NCBI GenBank assembly: GCA_003013855.2
Contig: ML058477.1
Location: forward strand, 1,798,001 to 1,862,000
Origin: Liriodendron chinense
Taxonomy: Eukaryota; Streptophyta; Magnoliopsida; Magnoliales; Magnoliaceae
DNA: 64,000 bases
Reading direction: 5' to 3'
In this document: positions 1-8,378 of the stretch, piece by piece
How positions within the stretch are numbered: position 1 is the first letter of the stretch
Layout: each line of letters begins with the position of its first letter
The notes under the pieces: generated by a model
The model's input: the letters and a program-made list of their open reading frames with translations, nothing else
Told to the model about the DNA's origin: nothing
The model's database searches: none
Position numbers and translations under genes: made by a program

Positions 1-174
1 GAGTAAAACTAGAGCATCTCCTGTCTGCCATGCTTGTGGAGACATTGGCCACTTAAAATTTGAGTGCTTGGTATTCAAAAATCCGGTCAGAAACTTGAAA
101 GGTAAATTTGTACCGACCAAGAAAAATGTCCAAGCTAATTGGAATCCTCCCATGCATTCCTCACCAAAGAGGGG
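1..174 (+). pseudogene. gag: gag C-terminal part with CCHC zinc knuckle (element A)
   Basis: Translation in the frame that starts at base 2 gives a retroviral-type knuckle, CHACGDIGHLKFEC (C-x2-C-x4-H-x4-C), followed by a basic linker. The same knuckle with small changes occurs near 19280 in element D. In Copia elements this nucleocapsid segment binds the packaged RNA. The frame is cut at base 174 by the solo LTR and resumes at 1227. The inserted length (LTR plus one target duplication, 1052 bp) accounts exactly for the change of reading frame between the two halves. The start of gag is outside the window. Confidence 0.8.
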
Positions 175-1221
175 TGTTAACGTCAGATTTTGTAACAGGA
201 TCCTCCGGTCGTTCACCTTCTCTCCAACAGGGATTTCTTCCGCCAGACCTGTAAGAAGACAGAAAGCAACTAAGGGTGGCTGGTGTCCAGCCGTTAGCCC
301 TCCGATGCTTAAGTCAGGCAAAGCAAGAAGAAGATTAACCAGGCAAAAGGGGCTAGAGGTTGAATATTGTGTACCTTTCTCTTAATGGAGTCATCCCTTT
401 ATATAGATCTGAAGCAATCTAATCTGTTACGTAAGATATCGAGATCCCGCTGATTTCGTGTACGATACCGAGATCCCGTTGATTTTGTGAGATAAGATCC
501 TTATCCTTAGAGACGAGATCTAACCCAATGACTTATTTCGGCAATCACGTTCCTTGATAGCAATCCCTTGAGATTCGGAACCACCAGAGAAGATAAGCCC
601 AAAATTGACCTATACGAGCTGCTGGTAGGCGTAATAGTAGCGCTGATCGCTCATGTAGAGCTGGAAACCGTAGTTGGAGTCATAGCCGGCGAAAAGGAAG
701 GAGACGCCGACGGGGCGGAGACCACCGAACTGGGTGTAGCCCGGCTTGGTGTCACAGAGGGATTGGACAAGCTGCTCGACGGGAATTGGGTGCTGGTACT
801 GAAGGCTAAGGGGTGTCGCCACAGAAAAAGCTGTTCGCATGTTGGAATATGGTCGCGAGTCCAAGTGCTCGCTCATTCAGACGTAACACCTTTCAACGAC
901 TTGTGAGAAGGTCTGCTCACAGATCGAGAAGGGAATTTTTGCTTTACTATATTTGACTATCGGCCATGGGAACTCGAGGCCTCGCGAATAGGTGCTCCGT
1001 ATTTATCAATCCTGCGACTCTCGATCAGATGATCTCGAGAGTCGAATGGGCGTCCCGCACTTACCCAATCTGCGACTCTCGAGCATACGATCTCGAGAGT
1101 CGAATGGGCACTTCCGTATTTACTCGATCTGCGACTCTTGATCAGATGATCTCGAGAGTCGGATGGGCGTCCGCGTAAAATCTTAGCAGCTGGGTTGGTC
1201 TCCATCATTTTGCCTATAACA
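175..1221 (-). mobile_element. Solo LTR of a Tat/Retand-type Gypsy element
   Basis: The segment begins TGTTAACGTCAG and ends TGCCTATAACA. Its first part (to about 400) is near-identical to the LTRs at 24809 and 52084, so the family is the same, read on the minus strand. It is flanked by a 5-bp direct repeat AGGGG (170-174 and 1222-1226), as expected for integrase-mediated insertion. No internal Gypsy sequence is present, so it is a solo LTR left by LTR-LTR recombination. At 1047 bp it is longer than the two related LTRs, mainly because its other half differs and holds its own tandem repeat. Confidence 0.88.
1014..1175. repeat. Three-unit tandem repeat inside the solo LTR
   Basis: About 58-59-bp units start at 1014, 1072 and 1131, each with GCGACTCT(C/T)G followed about 15 bp later by CTCGAGAGTCG, so each unit also contains an inverted pair. 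The position in the LTR corresponds to the GCGAGCACGAG repeats of the LTRs at 24809 and 52084, but the unit sequence is different. Confidence 0.8.
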
Positions 1222-1226
1222 AGGGG

Positions 1227-2952
1227 AAGCATTCGAAAGAATTATCCTGCTCTTCCTAGGAAGGACAAGAGGATGGACGAATTGTTGGAGCAAGTGAAAA
1301 TGCTGAATTTGAAAACTGCTCTTCTCTTACGTGAAAAAGAAAAATCTGATTCTCCCAAGAAAACTAGAGAATCTCACCATAAGAACACCTCTCATAAAAG
1401 GACAACAACTAAATGGGTTGTAAAGAACAAGTGTTTGGTCATTCATACTGCCTTAAAAGCTGGGAATACCCCTAGATGGTACTTGGATAGTGGTTGCTCT
1501 AGACACATGACAGGTGATAGATCTCAATTTTGTGCATATGACGAATTTGATGGTGGGTCTGTCACATTTGGTGATGGGAGCATAGCTAAAATTATTGGTA
1601 AAGGAACCATCACAGGGCCAGGACTGCCCGAAATTGAAAATGTGCTGTATGTTGATGGCCTTAAACACAACTTACTGAGTATCTCACAGATTTGTGATGA
1701 AGAGCACTCAGTAAGCTTCTCCAAAGATATGTGCAAGATCTTGAACTCCACAGGAAAATTAGTCATGAAAGGTCTACGCACAGGAGACAACTGCTATGTC
1801 ATTGAAAATCACAACAATTCAAGCTCCTCCACCATGTGTCACGTGGCCGTTCAGGATGAAACAGAACTATGGCACCATCGACTCGGTCATGTACATTATA
1901 GAAATCTGTTTAAACTGAGTCAGAAAAATTTGGTGAGAGGTCTACCCAAGATGGGTAAAAGACCAAATACTGTGTGCACCGCATGCCAAAAAGGTAAACA
2001 AATCAAGGTTGCACACAAGAGAACCTCTATCCTGGTCACATCAAAACCATTTGAAATGCTACACATGGACCTAGTTGGTCCTACCAGGGTACTTAGCCAA
2101 GGTGGAAAATGATACTTCTTTGTCGTCGTTGATGATTACTCTAAATTCACATGGGTCGCCTTTCAAAGAGAAAAATCTGACACTTTTGGTGAATTCCAAA
2201 AACTAGTGAAGTGACTTCACAATGAGAAAGGATACATGGTTGCAAGAATCAGGAGTGATCACGGCGGTGAATTTGAAGATCATCGTTTGAAGGCATTATG
2301 TGATGAATTGGGTATTCATCATGAGTTCTCAGCACCCAAAACACCTCAACAAAATGGGGTTGCTGAAAGGAAAAATAGAGTGTTGTTGGATATGGCCACA
2401 GCTATGCTTAATAATAAAAATCTTGCTCAAAATCTGTGGGCCGAAGCTGTTAACACTGCCTGCTATATTATTAATCGAGTTTATTTAAGGGCAGGTCTAA
2501 ACAAAACAGCTTATGAACTGTGGTGTGGAAAGACACCGAATGTTAAATACTTTAAGGTCTTTGGTAGTACATGCTATATTTTGAGAGACCGAGAAAATTT
2601 GGGAAAGTTTGATTCCAAAAGTGATGAGGGTATCTTCTTAGGATACTCATTAAATAGTAGAGCTTTTCGTGTCTACAACCTTCGAACCTCATCAGTTCAA
2701 GAGTCAATCAATGTGACTGTGGATGATAGCTTGGATAAATCTGTGTCTCCAGGTGATGAAGAAGAAGATGAGGGCATATGCGAGATAGGTAAATCTGATA
2801 AACAACCCTCATCTCCAAATGCCCCCACTGCTCCTGGTGATGTACACATTGTCAAGGATCACCCCCTCAATCAAATCATTGGGGATCCTAGCATTGGTGT
2901 CAAAACCAGGAGACAGTTGGAGGCAGTCAACAGTCACCTGTGTTTCACATAA
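1227..2952 (+). pseudogene. pol: pol, protease and integrase part (element A)
   Basis: This is the gag-pol polyprotein after the solo LTR. The basic, coiled gag end runs to about 1440. The Copia protease core WYLDSGCSRHMTG lies at about 1477-1515 (catalytic D-S-G). The integrase zinc-binding H-H-C-C (WHHRLGH then CTACQKGK) lies at about 1870-2000, followed by the catalytic core with HMDLVGP, RSDHGGEF and the final Glu in PQQNGVAERKNR. These domains would mature the polyprotein and insert the cDNA. In-frame stops occur at 2110 (TGA), 2212 (TGA) and 2950 (TAA). No frameshift is seen. TGA in place of Arg fits CGA-to-TGA decay. Confidence 0.9.
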
Positions 2953-4482
2953 AAAATAGAACCAAAAAATGCTGATGAAGCTCTAAATGATGAATTCTGG
3001 ATCCTTACAATGCAGGAAGAGCTTCAACAATTCATTAGAAATGAAGTGTGGTATCTGGTCGACAGGCCGGAAAGGAAAAATGTTATTGGAACCAAATGAA
3101 TTTTCAAGAATAAATCCGATGAATCTGGGAATGTAATACGAAATAAGGCTCGGTTAGTGGCTCAGGGATATTCACAAATTGAAGGCATTGATTTTGATGA
3201 AACATTTGCCCTTGTAGCCAGACTCGAGTCTATTAGAATTCTTATGGCTGTTGCTTGTGCGTTAAAGTTCAAACTATTTCAAATGGATGTAAATAGCGCC
3301 TTCTTGAATGGTATTCTTGATGAGGAAGTGTATGTTGAACAACCAAAAGGATTCATTGATCCTAAGTATCCTCACAAAGTGTACCGGTTGAAAAAGGCGC
3401 TTTACGGACTCAAGCAAGCACCCCGTGCATGGTATGAACGCTTAACTCATTTTCTTGTAGACCATGATTTTGCTAGGCGGAGCGTTGACAAAACTCTATT
3501 TCTTAGAGAAGCCGAGAATTCTGTGTTGATTGCCCAGATTTATGTGGATGACATAGTTTTTAGATCCACATGTGAGAAAATGTCCATCTCCTTCGCTAAA
3601 TTAATGACATCCGAATTTGAGATGAGTATGGTAGGAGAACTAAACATGTTTCTAGGGCTTCAAGTAAAACAACTTGCATCAGGTATATTCATTACTCAAG
3701 CCAAATATGCTAAAGACCTTATTAAGAGATTTGGCTTAGACTCTGGTCGTTCCTACACTACACCTATGAGCACCACTGTTAAATTATCAAAAGACCTTGC
3801 AGGGAAAAGTGTAGATCAAGATCTTTATAGAAGCATGATTGGTAGTCTTCTTTATCTCACTGCTAGTAGACCAGATATTGCTTTTAGTGTAGGTGCTTGT
3901 GCTCGGTTTCAGGCTGATCCCAAAGAATCTCACCTTACTGCTATTAAGCGGATCATCCGGTTTGTTGGATGCACCACCGAATACGGTCTTTGGTACCCCT
4001 TTGATTCATCTACAGATATTGCAGGGTATTCAGATGCTGACTGGGCTGGTAACATGGATGATCGTAAATCAACCAGCGGTGGGTGTTTTTATGTTGGAAA
4101 TTGCCTTGTGGCGTGGCATAGTAAGAAACAAAACTCCATCTCTTTATCCACAGCCGAGGCATAATACATTGCTGCTGGTAGTTGATGTGCCCAATTATTA
4201 TGGATGAAACAAACCTTGACCGATTATGGGATCAACCAAGGCACAATGACTCTATTTTGCGACAATACTAGTGCCATAAATATATCGAAAAATCCAGTTC
4301 AGCACTCGCGCACTAAGCACATAGATATTATGCACCATTTTATTCAAGAATTGGTTGAAGATCACATAATATCTCTCGAACATGTGCCTACCGAGAATCA
4401 GCTAGCTGACATCCTAACGAAACCTTTGGACTCGGTTCGATTTGCGAACCTCCAGAAGTCCATTGGTGTTGGATGTGTCTAG
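2953..4482 (+). pseudogene. pol: pol, reverse transcriptase and RNase H part (element A)
   Basis: It continues in the same frame as the integrase. Copia RT signatures are visible: ARLVAQGYSQIEGIDFDETF (3148 on), the QMDVNSAFLNG block (about 3282), KALYGLKQAPRAWYE (about 3396) and catalytic YVDD (about 3541). RNase H follows with SDADWAG, KSTSGGCF and the C-terminal HIDIMHHFIQE and ADILTKPL blocks, ending at TAG 4480-4482. Stops interrupt it at 3097 (TGA where Trp is expected), 4162 (TAA) and 4183 (TGA). Length and domain order are complete, so only point decay separates it from a working pol. Confidence 0.92.
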
Positions 4483-4510
4483 TTTATCTAACAAGTGTAT
4501 GTTTTGCAGG
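4483..4510 (+). other. Splice-acceptor-like site after pol (element A)
   Basis: Just after the pol stop the sequence reads AACAAGTGTATGTTTTGCAGG, a pyrimidine-rich run ending in a consensus-like CAG/G. Element D has the matching AACAAGTGTTGTGTTTTGCAG on its minus strand at about 18791-18811. The gag-only TR-GAG elements, which lack the third ORF, do not show it. It could be an acceptor for a spliced mRNA reaching the third ORF. This is inference. Confidence 0.4.
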
Positions 4511-4760
4511 AAAAATCTGAGGATTAAGCCTCTCTTTCTGATCTTTTTAGGTATATCTGAGGATCTTTGCCTCTTTTCATTGCTTTCTACGAAAATCCGG
4601 GATTATAGTCCCAATTCTTGTCCTCTATCGATAAATCTGGACCTTAAGGGTCCCTCATTTTGTGTTAAGGTGTACCTTGGTACACCATGACCATGGATGT
4701 TGTACCCTTGGTAAGGGTACTTGGTTTTTAAATGATAAATGTCTGTCCAAAGGACGGACT
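4511..4760 (+). other. Array of seven small RNA hairpins after pol (element A)
   Basis: Seven inverted repeats occupy about 240 bp. Four share an AAATCT/AAATCC or ATATCT lead and a 4-5-bp stem: 4519-4532 (GAGG/CCTC), 4559-4573 (GAGG/CCTC), 4599-4612 (GGGA/TCCC) and 4639-4653 (GGACC/GGTCC). Three longer ones follow: 4669-4686 (GGTGTACC/GGTACACC), 4702-4720 (GTACCCTT/AAGGGTAC) and 4741-4759 (GTCTGTCC/GGACGGAC, one G-U pair). The stem sequence changes while pairing is kept. Elements D and both TR-GAG copies have counterparts of the first type. Confidence 0.7.
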
Positions 4761-4814
4761 CTCTATCCAGCTAATCCAGTGTAGGATTCCTGTCAAAACT
4801 GTGCAAAACTGCCT

Positions 4815-5034
4815 GCCAACCGGTCAAGACTGGTCGGGCGTCTCCCAGACCAGTAAGACCGTGCGTCTGGACTCAATCATTCATGCATCCGACCGGTCAA
4901 GACCGGTCAGGCTGTGAACTATATGTTGCTGAGCTTCCATTTTGCGTCCCAGGACCGGTCACGACCGGTCGTGCATCACTAAACCAGCTAGACCGTGCGT
5001 CAGCCGACCGATAGGGGGGGTCTTTAAAACCGGT
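4815..5034 (+). promoter_or_regulatory. Putative internal promoter of the third ORF (element A)
   Basis: GACCGGTC-type palindromes lie at 4819-4837 (degenerate), 4889-4910 and 4951-4971. The last two are pairs of GACCGGTC separated by 2 bp, as in this element's LTR. A TATA-like TCTTTAAAAC lies at 5021-5030, about 255 bp before the third-ORF ATG. Element D has palindromes plus a TTTTAAAGG box about 255 bp before its own third ORF. A promoter role is inferred from this shared layout and from the same order (palindromes, then TATA) in the LTR. Confidence 0.5.
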
Positions 5035-5190
5035 TAGAGCTCATTTTAGGTCAGCCACTTCCCATTTTTTCACCTCCACTTGCTGCTCCAGCTCCCCCTC
5101 TTGCTCTCCAAGGTGATTTCGCGGTGATTCGTTGCAAGATTCGACGTTCTAACCTCCTCCACTTCACTCCTCTTCACTCTCATTCATTTG

Positions 5191-5252
5191 GTAAGGGATT
5201 CCTTCTCTTCACTCTCACTCTTCTTTGGTTCATCCCTTTCCTTCATCTCTAG
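5191..5252 (+). other. Putative 62-nt intron in the third-ORF leader (element A)
   Basis: TTTG/GTAAGG at 5187-5196 and a pyrimidine-rich stretch ending CATCTCTAG/G at 5252 bracket a short possible intron, 30 bp before the ATG at 5283. Element D has CATTG/GTAAGG and AATCTAG/G at the corresponding place (54 nt, minus strand 17832-17885), 31 bp before its ATG. Conservation of both ends supports an intron, but both are near or below the usual lower size for plant introns. Confidence 0.4.
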
Positions 5253-5282
5253 GAGTGATTTAGAGATCTTCTTGCCTCTTCC

Positions 5283-6624
5283 ATGTCGTCCCAAGAGAGC
5301 GAAGATGAGCTCCCTTTGAGGAGGAGTGATCGTCCCAAGGCAAAACCTAAGCCTCCTCCTCCTCGCCCTTTAAAGTCCAAGAAAACAGCTTCCAAAGGGA
5401 AAGGGGCTACCTCATCTTCTGTTCCCCCTGTTCAATCTAAATCGTTGGGGAAAAATGTTTCATCCCATTCCACCCATTGGGATGATTTCAAGGACAAGGA
5501 GGTAGTCTGTGAAAAATTAGTCATATTGGGTGACTTGTCCGACTATAACGTTCGTTCCATTTTGGATGCCATCAATTGGGGCCCCGTACTCCACATGGGG
5601 GGCCCGGTCCAATTTGACGTTGTTAGGAAATTTTATGCATCCTGTGTCCATGTCACTTCCTCTCCCCCCTCTTTCAACGTCGAGGTTGGTGATCGGGATT
5701 GCCTATTTACTTTGAAATCCATATCAGAATTTGTTGGCGTTCCTATTGTTGAGGAGCCTACTTTCGATTTTTCCTCCTTGGGTCTCAAACCTAACCTTGT
5801 TATTGCTTAATTCCTATGTGGTGATGGGACACCCAAATAGGGTGGGAGGTGCACTTCGAGCATCCTCTATGACATGGGATTTCTGCATTTTGCACAACCT
5901 CTTCTTCCGCAATGTATACCCGCGGATGAGTAACAAGGCGGATGTCACCGAAACCATGTTTCAGTTGCTGTATCGTGTTTGTAAGGGTCATCCGCTCTGC
6001 CTTCCCACTCGGATCATGAATATCATTCACCAGGTCATCCTGCGCGACGATGGAAACTCCACCAGTCTACCTTTTGGGCATCTCATATGCACATTAGCTG
6101 AGCATATTGGCATTGTCGGTACTGATAAAGTTTACAAGCCTGTCATTATCAACCGTACCCTCATTGCTCGTATGGAGCTTACCAAAGAAGTCATCCAGAG
6201 TCGTCATCTGCAGGAGCAGCAGCAGGATCCGGCCGAGCCGTCCCAGCCTGAGGCTCCACCTGCCTCCACTGGCCCTTCCCACACTTCACCATCAGGTCCT
6301 TCCTCTGATCCATCCCTCGATCCGCGAGCAGCTCCAGGTCGATTCAGCACGCCTCCTAGAGCCTTTTCTGGACGACGATCCCCTTCCGTGGATCCACCTT
6401 CATACATTGCGGAGCTTCGCCAGCTTAGGGCGGATATATTTCAACGGCTTGACAGGCTCGAGCAGACCGAGGACCAGATTTTGCAGGGTCAGGCCACCAT
6501 ACTTGTACAGAAGGAGGCCCTTGTCACTCGCCAGGCACAGATAGAGAGGCGGATAGAGAGATGGGAGCGCGCGGCGCGTGGGGACGTTCCACCCCCTGAT
6601 CTGGGAGATGGAACAGATTACTAG
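5283..6624 (+). pseudogene. Third ORF of element A (plant transposon-protein-like, coiled-coil C-terminus)
   Basis: The ORF begins MSSQESEDELPLRRSD with a Pro/Lys/Ser-rich N-terminus. A globular part follows (HWDDFKDKEVVCEKL, INWGPVLHMGG, FVGVPIVEEP, then MTWDFCILHNLFFRNVYP and SLPFGHLI). A Pro/Ser linker and a coiled-coil-like tail ending DVPPPDLGDGTDY close it. The globular part resembles the family commonly annotated 'putative plant transposon protein'. The position after RNase H is that of the env-like ORF of Sireviruses, but no clear signal peptide or membrane segment is visible. It is broken by TAA at 5808, a TAG near 5838 and a frameshift near 5840. Element D carries a homologue with the same ends. 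Its function is unknown. Confidence 0.7.
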
Positions 6625-7359
6625 TCTTATGTCTTGGTCACAGTTACTTTTTGTATGACCAACGACATTGTCTGGATTTCATGCACTATCTTTTATGGGT
6701 TGTCTGTATGTTTTGCACAGATTGATACATATTTGCATTTGGGCTGCTAGCCCATTTTGGTATATATATGGATGCTATAGTTATATCTTTTTATATGAGC
6801 TTTTGATCGTTTATTGAATATCAGTGGGAGGTTGGATGGTTTGGGCACATTTGCCCTTTTTAGCTCATACTTTGTGTTTTGTGTTTGTCTAGATATACAT
6901 CTGAAGGGGTGGTTGGTTGATTGGGCTATAAGCCCTCTGTGCTTTCATGATTACTTGTATATCTGGCATGATTTGTTCTTTGAATCTCCTCAGGGCTTAA
7001 ATTTCTATATCTCTTCCCTGTCTTATGTGATTGACATATTTTCGGCGCTAGCCTTGCAGCTTTATTAGGCATATCTTTTTGCTGGCTAACCCTTGTCAAT
7101 TACTAACAGAAAAGGGGAGACCAATCCCACCTAGAAGGTTCGATTATATCTTTTTGCAAGACTTTGTAGGTGCAAGCATTGAGGGGGAGATTTTGAAGAA
7201 AATCGAGTCTGTACATGTCCTTTTGTAAAGATTATGTTGTATATCTGTATAGACATGTAAATGGGTGTATATTTCTTTCTATTTAAGGGTCAATCATGAT
7301 AAGGAGTCATGATTTGTCTAGGTTAGATGTTTTGTCACGCAATTGACAAAGGGGGAGAT
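6625..7359 (+). other. 3' non-coding region with hairpins and triple polypurine boxes (element A)
   Basis: No gene is seen here. A long-loop hairpin TTGGTCA/TGACCAA (6634-6662) directly follows the third ORF and is matched in element D (16359-16388). Short GGGC/GCCC hairpins lie at 6740-6754, 6843-6856 and 6923-6935. Polypurine boxes lie at about 7113 (AGGGGAGA), 7179 (GGGGGAGA) and 7346-7358 (AAAGGGGGAGATT). The last one abuts the LTR and is the plus-strand primer. Multiple such boxes are a known Sirevirus trait. Confidence 0.75.
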
Positions 7360-7816
7360 TGTTAGTACATCTTTTGTTGTCAATTGGCGTGTTGGTTGGT
7401 CGCGTCTTGTCGTGTGAGCCCCGGTCGAAGAATTGAAGATCAAGACCTGAAGATTACGCTTCGTCCATTGCTCAAGCTCATGCTGAAACAAGATCTCAGG
7501 TAAGTTGCATATAGATCGACCATAGAAAACCCAAAACATCAAAGAATGGCGTAATGACTCACATATCCTATCCCATTCCCTCTCGACCCTTGCACAAGTT
7601 GATCAGACTTGTGATCCATGGCTGGTGCGAAACGTATTAAAGATATGTCCATACATTGGACCCCATGAACCAAATCACTTCATGCCTCATCTTTGAAGTG
7701 ATCCGCTGTTGTGTTGAAAGACTTGGTCCAGCAAACCCGCTGCGACAAGTTCATCTAGACAGCGGCCAGGCTTCTCAACACATCAGCAACCTTGCTATGA
7801 AGAAAGCAGATGGACA

Positions 7817-8251
7817 GCCGACCGGTCATGACCGATAGGCCAGGCTTTTCAAGTTAACACCAGAGCCTTGCTGTGAAATTGCTGCTGGGCAGCCGACCGG
7901 TCTTGACCGGTCGGCCAGGCACTTTTAAGTTAAACAGATACCTTGCTGGAAGTTTTTCAAATGGACAGCCGACCGATCTTGACCGGTCGGCCAGAAGATA
8001 TACATTGATTCCAGCAAGCACAGCCGACCGGTCTTGACCGGTCGGCCTGTTTTCTCTATCTGTTCCAGCAAGCATAGCCGACCGGTCTTAACCGGTCGGC
8101 CTGGATTAATCAAACTATCCAGCAAGCTCAGCCGACCGGTCAAGACCGGTCGGCCTGTTTTCTCCTGATGATCCAGCAAGGTGAGCCGACCGGTCTTGAC
8201 CGGTCGGCCTGTATTTTTGAAAGCCTCCAGCAAGTGGATCCGACCGGTCGG
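7817..8251. repeat. Array of GACCGGTC palindromes in LTR of element A
   Basis: Seven paired palindromes (GACCGGTC, 2 bp, GACCGGTC, with flanking C/G extension) start at about 7817, 7892, 7968, 8023, 8077, 8130 and 8184, plus a half unit at about 8239. Spacing is 75-76 bp for the first gaps and 53-55 bp for the rest. The later spacers share CCAGCAAG just before the palindrome, so these units are tandem duplications of one module. The array lies upstream of the TATA box, so it is in U3. Confidence 0.92.
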
Positions 8252-8366
8252 GCAGTCTCAAATGCGGCTTCTGATTTGAATGACGACTGGTCCGTCCGAC
8301 CGGTTGAGACCCTTCTCTGACAGGTCGGTCACGACCATTTTAGATCCGTTAGGGCCATCATTTGGG

Positions 8367-8378
8367 GCTCTATATAGC
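8367..8378 (+). promoter_or_regulatory. LTR TATA box (element A)
   Basis: CTCTATATAGCC lies about 120 bp after the last palindrome. It is the likely core promoter for genomic RNA, so R and U5 would lie downstream. Related LTRs have CTATAAATA or TATATATAG at the same relative place. Confidence 0.6.

Noticed and set aside
568..906. Overlapping open frames on both strands in 568-906
   Set aside because: They lie inside the solo LTR and have no recognised motif.
7817..8251. CRISPR-like array (about 22-bp palindromic repeats with roughly 30-50-bp spacers)
   Set aside because: The repeats lie in the U3 of a plant LTR, the later spacers are themselves similar to each other, and the same array occurs in several LTR copies. 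There is no cas gene and the organism is a plant.
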